Source of the DNA: UBA9926 sp964524295
GTDB lineage: Bacteria > Pseudomonadota > Gammaproteobacteria > Pseudomonadales > Azotimanducaceae
Direction of reading: 5' to 3'
Length of the DNA stretch: 14,676 nt
Assembly: GCA_964524295.1 (NCBI GenBank)
Contig: CAZGCW010000094.1
Coordinates: 1-14,676 of the forward strand
Under the pieces are notes generated by a model. It saw nothing but the letters and a program-made list of their open reading frames with translations, made no database searches and was not told the DNA's origin. Within the stretch, counting starts at the first letter, position 1. Each line of letters starts with the position of its first letter. Positions 1 to 5,945 of the stretch are shown here, piece after piece. The position numbers and the translations under genes were made by a program.

Positions 1-1
1 T

Positions 2-199
2 GAATATCTTCGAGTCAGTCTGGATGTAGGTATCGATGCCGAGTTTGCTACCAATCTGGCAGACCTCTATAGCTATATGGAAGTGCGCTTGAGCGAGGCT
101 AATATAGAAACTGACGTTGTTCGTCTGGATGAAGTGCTGGGGCTGCTGGGTGAAATCGAGTCGGGTTGGAAAGGCATTCCTGAAGAGTACCGTAAGTAA
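2..199 (+). CDS. fliS: Flagellin export chaperone FliS, C-terminal part (partial at the window start)
   Basis: The reading frame starting at base 2 is open from the window edge and ends with TAA at 197-199, giving the last 65 residues. They include LADLYSYMEVRLSEANIE, followed by a VVRLDEVLGLLGEIESGW segment. The short tyrosine-rich helix ending in a YMxxRLxEAN motif and the final LLxEIxxGW helix are typical of the C-terminal half of FliS. FliS is the cytosolic chaperone that binds the C-terminus of flagellin, prevents its premature polymerisation and delivers it to the export gate. Its stop overlaps the next start by one base (TAATG), so fliS and fliT are translationally coupled. The N-terminal half, the promoter and probably fliD lie upstream of the window. 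Confidence 0.88.
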   Translation, partial: EYLRVSLDVGIDAEFATNLADLYSYMEVRLSEANIETDVVRLDEVLGLLGEIESGWKGIPEEYRK

Positions 200-561
200 T
201 GCCAAGCCGACCTGAAGTGGCTGTTTTCCCTGCCGTTGGGAAAATTGCTGAGCTGCGATTACGCCAGCTTGATGAGATTGCAGAGTTGACCCGGCAGATG
301 CTGGCCTTGGCAGAGCAGGAGGACTGGACAGAACTCGCTGAGCTGCAACGCCGTCGGGATCTGCAACTGCAAACCTGTTTTGCAGCGCCCTTGACCCCGG
401 ATGATACGGCATTGGCGATTGAGAAAATTCGACATTTATTACGTGAAAATGAGCGTGTGGTGGCCGTTATCTGTCAACTCCGGGATAAACTGGAAGTACA
501 ACTTCGCAGCGTGCACCAGAAACATAAGATGGTTGATACCTATCTGCAGACCGGGATATAG
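199..561 (+). CDS. fliT: FliT-like flagellar export chaperone
   Basis: A 120-residue, all-helical, cytosolic protein directly after fliS, with its ATG sharing one base with the fliS stop. The first half carries LDEIAELTRQMLALAEQEDW, then a charged LAELQRRRDLQL helix. This matches the FliT pattern of a helix with LTxxMLxxAxxxDWxxLxxLxxxR. The second half has a helix with IEKIRHLLRENERVVAV and ends in a helix with VDTYLQ, the usual place of the FliT C-terminal tyrosine. FliT proteins chaperone the filament cap FliD; in enterics they also bind FlhDC and FliJ. FliT is weakly conserved in sequence, so the call rests on helix pattern, length and position after fliS. Whether it regulates transcription here cannot be judged, because FlhDC is absent from this type of cascade. 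Confidence 0.7.
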   Translation: MPSRPEVAVFPAVGKIAELRLRQLDEIAELTRQMLALAEQEDWTELAELQRRRDLQLQTCFAAPLTPDDTALAIEKIRHLLRENERVVAVICQLRDKLEVQLRSVHQKHKMVDTYLQTGI

Positions 562-597
562 GCGTTAGTTTTAAACAAGAAATGGTAAAGATAGGGT

Positions 598-625
598 TTG
601 AGTTCGCATAAGAATAAGGTATACA
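598..625 (+). promoter_or_regulatory. Candidate sigma-70-type promoter before the PilZ-like gene
   Basis: In the 173-base gap between fliT and the PilZ-like gene there is TTGAGT at 598-603 and TATACA at 620-625, with a 16-base spacer. Each hexamer matches 4 of 6 consensus bases. The gap suggests that the PilZ-like gene may have its own promoter in addition to read-through from fliS-fliT. The rest of the gap shows no strong terminator. The match is weak and could be chance. Confidence 0.25.
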
Positions 626-734
626 GAAGAACGGGCCAGGACAAGAACGCTCTGAACAGGTTATAACACCAATCTATCATGGCGTGCCGGCGTTCGGTTG
701 GATGAGCGCTTAAACAGAGAAACTTGATGCTTTG

Positions 735-1307
735 ATGAAGTACGCACCCGATCCATTTGCTGAAGGCTTGTCCTTCCATGACAGCCTGCCATTGAGCTGG
801 AAACGGCTTTCGGAACTGCCTGGCAGCTCGACCCTGTTAAAACTCAATCAGCGTAATCTTTCCCTGCTACAGTCTGTGTTGTTGAACGATGACCGGGTTT
901 TGGATGTCGAGCCGGAACTGGAACCCTTGGCGACCGAAATCGAGCGCCTTGACCAGAAGATGACCCTGCTCACTGAGCTGTTGAGTGACCTTTTGAGATC
1001 CCAGGCGATTCTACCGGAGGAGAGATTAGTCCGCATCGGCGCCAAGGGCTTGAGTTGGGAGATGAGCGAAGATGACCTGCATCCCGAGCAGCTTATCCAG
1101 TTGGACCTCTATCTTTTGAATGAGGTTCCCAGGCCGCTGCAGTTTATCGGTTTGATCGTTGGGCGTGAACCTTCCCGAGCCAGTTCTGACTGCAGAATGA
1201 CCATGAGTTTTGTTGAGCACAGTGAGGCGGTGGATTCCTTGATGGGTCGGCTTGTTTTCCGGCATCATCGCCGAGAAGTCGCCATGGCCAGGATGAAAGC
1301 GGAGTAA
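735..1307 (+). CDS. Flagellar-locus PilZ-like protein with degenerate cyclic-di-GMP motifs
   Basis: A 190-residue cytosolic protein; a stop at 711-713 leaves only TTG at 732 or ATG at 735 as start, and ATG is preferred although no clear ribosome site precedes either. Residues 1-95 are mostly helical (LATEIERLDQKMTLLTELL at about 65-83). Residues 96-190 look like a PilZ beta-barrel: VRIGAKGLSWEM at about 99-110, a strand IQLDLYLL, a strand LQFIGLIVG, then MTMSFVEHSEAVDSLMGRLV and a basic final helix FRHHRREVAMAR. Canonical PilZ domains bind cyclic-di-GMP through RxxxR and (D/N)xSxxG. Here the second motif reads RIGAKG, keeping only the final glycine, and I see no RxxxR just before it. Its place immediately upstream of fleQ suggests a role in flagellar control, perhaps as a protein-interaction domain. 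The exact function is unknown. Confidence 0.65.
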   Translation: MKYAPDPFAEGLSFHDSLPLSWKRLSELPGSSTLLKLNQRNLSLLQSVLLNDDRVLDVEPELEPLATEIERLDQKMTLLTELLSDLLRSQAILPEERLVRIGAKGLSWEMSEDDLHPEQLIQLDLYLLNEVPRPLQFIGLIVGREPSRASSDCRMTMSFVEHSEAVDSLMGRLVFRHHRREVAMARMKAE

Positions 1308-1349
1308 TTAATTGCACTTTTGCTGGCCATTGCCTGATTTGCAATCCTG

Positions 1350-1376
1350 TTTACTTTTGTTAATTTAAGGTAAAGT
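1350..1376 (+). promoter_or_regulatory. Candidate sigma-70-type promoter for fleQ
   Basis: The AT-rich stretch after the PilZ-like gene holds TTTACT (1350-1355) and TAAAGT (1371-1376), with a short 15-base spacer. No GG-N10-GC sigma-54 pattern of good quality is present in 1308-1457, which fits the rule that the master activator fleQ/flrA is not itself sigma-54 dependent. The spacer is shorter than ideal, so this is only a candidate. Confidence 0.22.
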
Positions 1377-1420
1377 GACCCTGCTTTAAAACAATAGCTG
1401 ATCCCCATGAAGTGTTTAGG

Positions 1421-1488
1421 AGTGACCCCGGTTTTCCGAATGCGTCACTGGTGAGGCTTGAGAACCGGTCGTAATAGACCGGGGCTCG
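1421..1488 (+). promoter_or_regulatory. Structured fleQ mRNA leader with two hairpins and an alternative pairing
   Basis: Hairpin 1 pairs AGTGAC (1421-1426) with GTCACT (1444-1449) and has an inner CGG-TTTT-CCG stem (1429-1438). Hairpin 2 pairs CCGGTC (1465-1470) with GACCGG (1477-1482) around a GTAATA loop, extended by GAG (1460-1462) with CTC (1485-1487) across an AA/GG internal loop. A competing structure is possible: CCGGTT (1428-1433) pairs with AACCGG (1463-1468), and CCCCGGT (1426-1432) with ACCGGGG (1478-1484). No T-run follows hairpin 2, so it is not an intrinsic terminator. A 15-codon reading frame (1407-1454, ATG to TGA, in frame with fleQ) overlaps hairpin 1 but has no evident ribosome site. 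I do not recognise a known riboswitch class. The base pairing is directly visible; any regulatory role is inference. Confidence 0.4.
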
Positions 1489-1523
1489 CAATAAACCTTA
1501 AAAGTCACAGGAATAAGCCAGCC

Positions 1524-2525
1524 TTGAGTTCAGTAACACCCCTCCAGACACTAGAAGAATTACTGTTTGGTGATTCTGTATTGATGCGCGATGTGCGGGA
1601 TTTGGTGTTACGCGTTGCGCCCAGCGATGCCAGTGTACTGATCATTGGTGAAACAGGAACCGGTAAAGAGCTGGTTGCGCTGGGTATTCATAATTGTTCC
1701 AGTCGAAGCGATGGCCCATTTGTTCCGGTGAACTGTGGTGCAATCCCTGCTGAACTGCTTGAGTCAGAATTGTTTGGTCATGAAAAAGGCGCGTTTACCG
1801 GTGCCATTGCCTCGCGTAAAGGGCGTTTTGAAATGGCTAAAGGGGGTACGCTGTTTCTCGATGAGATTGGTGATATGCCATTGGATATGCAGGTCAAACT
1901 ACTTAGGGTACTACAGGAAAAGACTTTCGAGCGAGTGGGTGGTGCATCTAGCCTCCAGGCCGATGTGCGGATCATTGCGGCAACCCACCAAAACCTGGAT
2001 GAGTTGGTTGCCAGCAATCGCTTCCGCCAGGATCTCTACTATCGATTGGATGTATTTCCCATTGATATGCCACCGTTAAGAGATCGCGCCGATGATGTCC
2101 CCCTGCTAATCAACCGGATGATGCTACCGTTCGATCCAACTGAGAAATTTACCGTCACCGATAAGGCCATGGCCGCTTTGCAGGATTATGAATGGCCGGG
2201 TAATGTGCGCGAACTGATCAACCTGGTGGAGCGGCTGTCGATCCTGTTACCCGGACAGGAAGTGGATCGCAGGCATCTGCCGAACAAATATCGTGGCGAA
2301 GAAGCGGATTATCCTATCCCTTTTGAATCAACTGGGGGAAGTGACCAGTTAATTCCAGACAGTGGTTTGAATCTTCGGGACTACGTGACTTCCATCGAAA
2401 CCCAGTTAATACTCGAAGCCCTTGACAGGACCAATGGGGTGGTGACCAAAGCAGCCGCCCTATTGAAGTTGCAACGCACCACCCTGGTGGAAAAAATGAG
2501 AAAGCTCGATATCCAACGTGACTGA
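1524..2525 (+). CDS. fleQ: FleQ/FlrA-type sigma-54 activator lacking the N-terminal receiver-like domain
   Basis: Master activator of the flagellar cascade, an AAA+ ATPase that remodels RNA polymerase sigma-54. From the TTG at 1524 it has 333 residues: Walker A GETGTGKE (42-49), GAFTGA sigma-54 contact loop (89-94), Walker B FLDE (111-114), arginine finger region FRQDLYYRL (167-175), WPGNVREL (224-231) and a C-terminal helix-turn-helix with RTTLVEKMRK (318-327), the signature of FleQ. Usual FleQ/FlrA has about 490 residues, with some 120-140 N-terminal residues that are absent here. An in-frame TGA at 1452-1454 and the short gap after the PilZ-like gene leave no room for them. No ATG is available early. 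TTG at 1458 would give 355 residues but lies in the leader hairpin with a badly spaced ribosome site, while AGGA at 1509-1512 precedes TTG 1524. The arginine after Walker A that binds cyclic-di-GMP in P. aeruginosa FleQ is leucine here (KELVAL). Confidence 0.88.
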   Translation: MSSVTPLQTLEELLFGDSVLMRDVRDLVLRVAPSDASVLIIGETGTGKELVALGIHNCSSRSDGPFVPVNCGAIPAELLESELFGHEKGAFTGAIASRKGRFEMAKGGTLFLDEIGDMPLDMQVKLLRVLQEKTFERVGGASSLQADVRIIAATHQNLDELVASNRFRQDLYYRLDVFPIDMPPLRDRADDVPLLINRMMLPFDPTEKFTVTDKAMAALQDYEWPGNVRELINLVERLSILLPGQEVDRRHLPNKYRGEEADYPIPFESTGGSDQLIPDSGLNLRDYVTSIETQLILEALDRTNGVVTKAAALLKLQRTTLVEKMRKLDIQRD

Positions 2526-2529
2526 GAGC

Positions 2530-2543
2530 GTCATTTAATTGAC
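2530..2543 (+). promoter_or_regulatory. FleQ-box-like inverted repeat upstream of fleS
   Basis: GTCATTTAATTGAC is a 14-base site with perfectly complementary arms (GTCA/TGAC) around six bases. It differs at one position from the P. aeruginosa FleQ consensus as I recall it, GTCaNTAAAtTGAC. It starts five bases after the fleQ stop, 77 bases upstream of the GG of the fleS sigma-54 promoter, a normal enhancer distance. A further TGAC lies at 2519-2522 at the fleQ stop. Binding by FleQ is inference from site and context. Confidence 0.65.
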
Positions 2544-2605
2544 ATATCCGCCGCACTAAAGCAATTGTTTTTCATAACCTGTTGAATTTAATGTAGAAAT
2601 AAAAT

Positions 2606-2621
2606 CGGCATGCTGTTTGCT
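2606..2621 (+). promoter_or_regulatory. Sigma-54 promoter of fleS-fleR
   Basis: CGGCAT-GCTGT-TTGCT matches the -24/-12 consensus TGGCAC-N5-TTGCW, with GG at 2607-2608 and GC at 2619-2620 separated by exactly 10 bases. Transcription would start near 2632, about 25 bases before the fleS ATG. It shares the extended core GGCAT-N5-TTGCTATA with the fliL promoter. A FleQ-like box lies upstream. This fits fleSR/flrBC being a FleQ-dependent class in Pseudomonas and Vibrio. Confidence 0.82.
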
Positions 2622-2656
2622 ATATAAAAAGCAATATTCAAATTAATGAGTAACGC

Positions 2657-3871
2657 ATGTCTGATTCGTCAGCGACTCCATTGGACCAGCAAGGCCAGTT
2701 GAAGGAAGCTTTCATTGCATTCAATGATCTATCTGGGCGGCTGACCGACTCGTATCGCGAGCTGGAGGATCAGGTTCGTGAACTCAATACCGAGTTAGCC
2801 ACTGCCAGGGCCGCTCGGTCGAGAGAACTCGCTGAAAAAGAGCGCTTGGCCATTCGCCTGACCGCGCTGCTTGATTCGCTCCCCGGCGGAGTCATCGTTC
2901 TCGACCATCAGCACCAGGTGATTTTAGCTAATCCGGTTGCGAGTAATCTGCTCAGTGAACCTTTATTAGATGAGAATTTCCTCGAGGTGATCCGTCGACA
3001 GGCGGCTGCCATCGCGCCGGATGGCAAGCAATTAACACTGAGATCCGGCAAGCGCATTACGTTGTCTAATCAGGTTCGTGATAGTTATGGCGACCAGGTG
3101 GTCTTGATTACCGATGTCACTGAGGCTCATGCAGCTCAGGAAGCCAGTAATCGTAAGCAAAGGTTATCAGCCCTGGGCGAGATGGTGGCTAGGCTGGCGC
3201 ATCAGATTAGAACGCCCTTGAGTTCAGCACTACTTTATATGGGCCAATTGTCGCGACAGCAACTGTCAGTCACGCATCGTTTGCGGATGACCGGTAAAGT
3301 CACCGATAGCCTCAAACATATGGAAAGCCTGGTGAATAGCTCGCTCAGTTTTGTGCAAGGCGGTGAGGTGGACACGGAGGATTGTTCCCTCTATGAACTA
3401 CTGGAATCTTTGAAATTATCGGTGTTGCCAATGTTGCAGCAGCGGTCGGGTGTCTGGTCGCAGCAGATTCCTAAAAAAGACGTATTGCTGCAGGCCAATC
3501 GGGAGGCCTTGTTATCTGCTTTGGTCAGTATCGCTGAGAACGCGGTACAGATGGTCGCAGAGCCTGAGTTAAGCATCGCTGCTGAGCTCAAGATAAAAAC
3601 CCTGGATATCACCATTGCTGACAATGGGCCTGGTGTTGATGGTGCCATCATTGAACATATATTTGACCCGTTTTATACCACCAGACAGGGGGGTACGGGT
3701 TTGGGTTTGGCACTGGCAGCCATGATTGCCCAAAGTCATGACGCAGAATTGTCGGTACGAAACGGCGATTCAGGCGGGGCGGTTTTCACCCTGCACCTAC
3801 CCATATCAAGAATTCGTCTGGCGCAACCCGTTGAGGAAACCGTCACCGGCGAGGCCGCCGCACGTATTTAA
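2657..3871 (+). CDS. fleS: Flagellar sensor histidine kinase FleS/FlrB
   Basis: A 404-residue soluble histidine kinase with no membrane segment or signal peptide. Residues 30-70 form a charged coiled coil. Residues 71-155 look like a PAS domain (LLDSLPGGVIVLDHQHQVIL). The H-box is LAHQIRTPLSSALLY with the phospho-acceptor His182. The ATP-binding domain has the N-box around Asn295 (SIAENAVQM), the G1 box ADNGPGV (321-327), the F-box FDPFYTTR and the G2 box GGTGLGLAL (345-353). All catalytic motifs are present, so the kinase should be active. It phosphorylates the receiver of FleR, encoded next after a 16-base gap. The cytosolic layout, with a helix and PAS in front of the kinase, is normal for FleS/FlrB, which senses basal-body assembly rather than an external ligand. 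The ATG has only a weak ribosome site (GAG at 2648-2650). Confidence 0.93.
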   Translation: MSDSSATPLDQQGQLKEAFIAFNDLSGRLTDSYRELEDQVRELNTELATARAARSRELAEKERLAIRLTALLDSLPGGVIVLDHQHQVILANPVASNLLSEPLLDENFLEVIRRQAAAIAPDGKQLTLRSGKRITLSNQVRDSYGDQVVLITDVTEAHAAQEASNRKQRLSALGEMVARLAHQIRTPLSSALLYMGQLSRQQLSVTHRLRMTGKVTDSLKHMESLVNSSLSFVQGGEVDTEDCSLYELLESLKLSVLPMLQQRSGVWSQQIPKKDVLLQANREALLSALVSIAENAVQMVAEPELSIAAELKIKTLDITIADNGPGVDGAIIEHIFDPFYTTRQGGTGLGLALAAMIAQSHDAELSVRNGDSGGAVFTLHLPISRIRLAQPVEETVTGEAAARI

Positions 3872-3887
3872 CTGCAGGAAGAGTAAA

Positions 3888-5219
3888 ATGATGAATGAAG
3901 CCGTTACCATACTCGTCGTCGAAGATGACGATATTTTAAGAGAGGCCATCTGCGATACCCTTGGTTTTGCAGATTACCAGACCCTAGCCGTGAATAATGG
4001 CAAAGAAGCTTTAGTGGTCCTGGCAAACCAAAGTCCTGATTTAATTATTACAGACGTGCAGATGCCGGAAATGGATGGCATGCAACTGCTGGAAAAAGTC
4101 CGCAGTCAGTTCAGTGATATTCCGATTGTATTGATGACAGCTTATGCTGATGTGGCTGCTGCCGTCGAGGTTATTCGCAAAGGTGCGGCTGACTATCTGG
4201 TGAAACCCTTTGAAGCCGACAGCCTGGTTAACCTGGCCAAGCGGTTAACGGACTATCGCCAGTCTGCAGACGATGTGATTGCCGAGGATAAGAGTACCCA
4301 GGAAATAGTCAACATGGCGCATCGGGTTGCCTTGTCTGATGCAACAGTGATGATCAGCGGCGAGTCCGGCAGCGGTAAGGAAGTCTTTGCCAGGCTGATC
4401 CATGACCACTCTCCAAGAACGAACGGGCCGTTTGTGGCGATTAATTGTGCGGCGATACCGGAAAATATGTTGGAGGCGGTTCTATTTGGTTATGAAAAAG
4501 GCGCCTATACCGGTGCGGTTCAGGCAAACGCAGGTAAATTTGAGCAGGCGAATGGTGGGACGTTGCTTCTGGATGAAATCTCGGAGATGGAACTCAGCTT
4601 GCAGGCGAAACTCCTCAGGGTCATCCAGGAACGGGTGGTAGAACGCCTGGGCGGAAATAAATCCGTGGACCTGGATGTCCGCATATTGGCCACGACCAAT
4701 CAGAACTTAAGAGAAGAAGTGACCCAGGGCCGATTCAGGGAAGATCTGTACTATCGTTTGAACGTATTTCCCTTGCATTTACCGCCATTGCGCCAGCGAC
4801 CCGGGGACGTGGTCCCGTTAGCGCAGCATTTTTTACGTCATTTTGCTGGCGGTGAAGATCTGCAGTTCACGCAATCGGCTTTATTGAAATTATCATCGCA
4901 TACCTGGCCTGGAAATGTCCGAGAGCTGGAAAACGTGGTGCAACGGGCATTGATCATGCGAACCGGATCGAACCTGGATGATCAGGCTATCATGTTCGAA
5001 GACCTATCGGCACCGGTTGATTCCAATTCAGATGAGTTGGAAGTTGAACCCGCCTTGGGGACGGGTTTGAAGGCCAGGGAACAGGCCATGATATTTGATG
5101 CATTAAAAGCAGAAAAAGGCTGTCGGAAAGATACGGCCGCACGGTTGGGCATTAGTCCGCGGACCTTGCGCTACAAACTGGCCCGGTTTAAAGAGGCCGG
5201 GATAGCCGTACCCAGCTAA
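3888..5219 (+). CDS. fleR: Flagellar response regulator FleR/FlrC, sigma-54 activator
   Basis: A 443-residue NtrC-type regulator. The start is ATG 3888 (or the adjacent ATG 3891), placed by AGGAAG at 3876-3881; the open frame running back to 3726 lies inside fleS and is not coding. Receiver domain 5-120: acidic pair E12/D13, phospho-acceptor Asp56 in IITDVQMPEMDG, Thr84 and Lys106. AAA+ domain about 135-365: Walker A GESGSGKE (158-165), sigma-54 loop GAYTGA (205-210, with Tyr for the usual Phe), Walker B LLLDE (226-230), finger region FREDLYYRL (283-291), WPGNVREL (340-347). The C-terminal helix-turn-helix is GCRKDTAARLGISPRTLRYK (411-430). When phosphorylated by FleS it activates the later sigma-54 flagellar promoters (hook, rod, probably fliK). 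It is co-transcribed with fleS. Confidence 0.94.
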   Translation: MMNEAVTILVVEDDDILREAICDTLGFADYQTLAVNNGKEALVVLANQSPDLIITDVQMPEMDGMQLLEKVRSQFSDIPIVLMTAYADVAAAVEVIRKGAADYLVKPFEADSLVNLAKRLTDYRQSADDVIAEDKSTQEIVNMAHRVALSDATVMISGESGSGKEVFARLIHDHSPRTNGPFVAINCAAIPENMLEAVLFGYEKGAYTGAVQANAGKFEQANGGTLLLDEISEMELSLQAKLLRVIQERVVERLGGNKSVDLDVRILATTNQNLREEVTQGRFREDLYYRLNVFPLHLPPLRQRPGDVVPLAQHFLRHFAGGEDLQFTQSALLKLSSHTWPGNVRELENVVQRALIMRTGSNLDDQAIMFEDLSAPVDSNSDELEVEPALGTGLKAREQAMIFDALKAEKGCRKDTAARLGISPRTLRYKLARFKEAGIAVPS

Positions 5220-5268
5220 AAGTGTGCTGAACCCCTTGGCTTGAATTTATTGAGAAGCGAGTTTATTT

Positions 5269-5598
5269 ATGAGTATGGAAATTAATCAGGTACTGCAGCA
5301 GATGCGGTCCATGCAGATCGCCGCAACCGGTGATATCGGCACAGCGCCCACCCGGCTTGAGGGGGCACAAGATAGCCTGGCTTTCGGGAGTCTGTTAAAT
5401 AATTCCCTGACAGCAGTGACAGAAACCCAGCAGAAATCTGCTGAAATGTCTCTCGCCTATGCATCCGGAGATGAAAATACTGACCTGGCTCAAGTGATGG
5501 TCTCCATGCAAAAAGCCAGTTTATCCTTTGAGGCAGTGACCCAAGTGCGCAACAAATTGTTGTCTGCTTATAAGGAAGTGATGAATATGCAGGTCTAG
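5269..5598 (+). CDS. fliE: Flagellar MS ring-rod junction protein FliE
   Basis: A 109-residue protein ending in the family hallmark AYKEVMNMQV, with the preceding helix VMVSMQKASLSFEAVTQVRNK also typical of FliE. FliE is exported early through the type III apparatus and links the FliF ring to the proximal rod, and is needed to open the export gate. Length is standard. It starts 49 bases after fleR; I find no convincing sigma-54 promoter in that gap, so transcription may read through from fleS-fleR. Unusually, fliF does not follow directly: 347 bases of repeat-rich non-coding DNA intervene. Confidence 0.95.
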   Translation: MSMEINQVLQQMRSMQIAATGDIGTAPTRLEGAQDSLAFGSLLNNSLTAVTETQQKSAEMSLAYASGDENTDLAQVMVSMQKASLSFEAVTQVRNKLLSAYKEVMNMQV

Positions 5599-5945
5599 CG
5601 CGTCTACTCATGTGCTTGTAGGCCTCGATCGTTTGCAGCCTAGAAAGCTCGTAACTAGAGACAGCGCAATTAATCTGATTGTAATGAGGTATAGATAGCT
5701 TAATGAGGCCTAGCCAGCGCAGTTAAGCTTAATGTAATTAGGAACAGAGAGTGTAATGCGGTATAGATAGCGTAATTGAGCTTATTGTAATGAGGCTCAG
5801 ATAGTGTGTAATTAAGCCTAGTGAATGTGTAGGTCTGAGCGCAGGGGCATCATTAACGTGAGCGGGTTTGGGGTGTGTGACCGGCCCCAGGTAGCGTGAT
5901 TATATGAAGTGTGTATTTAAGTAAAGTGTAAAGGAATAGAGTTTC
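5599..5945 (+). other. Unusually long fliE-fliF intergenic region without a gene
   Basis: These 347 bases contain no plausible reading frame; stop codons (TAA, TAG, TGA) crowd the + strand frames. The middle (5652-5829) is a degenerate tandem repeat, listed separately. The 3' part (5840-5945) is GT-rich and contains AGTGTGTATTTAAG (5908-5921), a 13/14 match to AGTGTGTAATTAAG (5803-5816) in the array. It ends with the fliF ribosome site AAGGA (5931-5935). I looked for sigma-54 GG-N10-GC patterns; the only correctly spaced pairs (for example GG at 5707 and GC at 5719) deviate at four or more consensus bases. No intrinsic terminator is evident. Confidence 0.7.
5652..5829 (+). repeat. Decayed tandem array of 19-21 base units between fliE and fliF
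   Basis: Units begin with TAAT/TAAC at 5652, 5671, 5682, 5701, 5735, 5754, 5773, 5788 and 5809. Full units are 19 bases (5652, 5682, 5735, 5754) or 21 bases (5788, 5809); others are shortened (11 or 15 bases) or extended (29 bases). The approximate consensus is TAATGAGGTATAGATAGCG. The best pair, 5682-5700 and 5754-5772, agrees at 17 of 19 positions; others agree at about 13-14. The units directly adjoin with no spacers, so it is not a CRISPR. No function is recognised; possibilities are an old tandem duplication, a protein-binding array, or a structured RNA leader for fliF. Confidence 0.6.

Noticed and set aside
586..613. Sigma-28 promoter before the PilZ-like gene
   Set aside because: TAAAGATA is followed by a 12-base spacer and GCATAAGA, which matches only half of the expected GCCGATAA at a non-ideal distance.
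1407..1490. GEMM-type cyclic-di-GMP riboswitch in the fleQ leader
   Set aside because: The leader does fold, but I do not see the conserved GEMM core segments; only a covariance-model search could settle it.
3726..3887. 54-codon N-terminal extension of fleR
   Set aside because: It lies wholly inside the 3' end of fleS in another frame, is not receiver-like, and the ATG at 3888 has a good ribosome site and begins a normal receiver domain.
5706..5721. Sigma-54 promoter for fliF in the repeat region
   Set aside because: GG and GC have the right spacing, but the surrounding bases (AGGCCT, GCGCA) deviate from the consensus at too many positions.
5652..5829. CRISPR array
   Set aside because: The units are imperfect, 19-21 bases long, directly adjoining and lack spacers; there are no cas genes.
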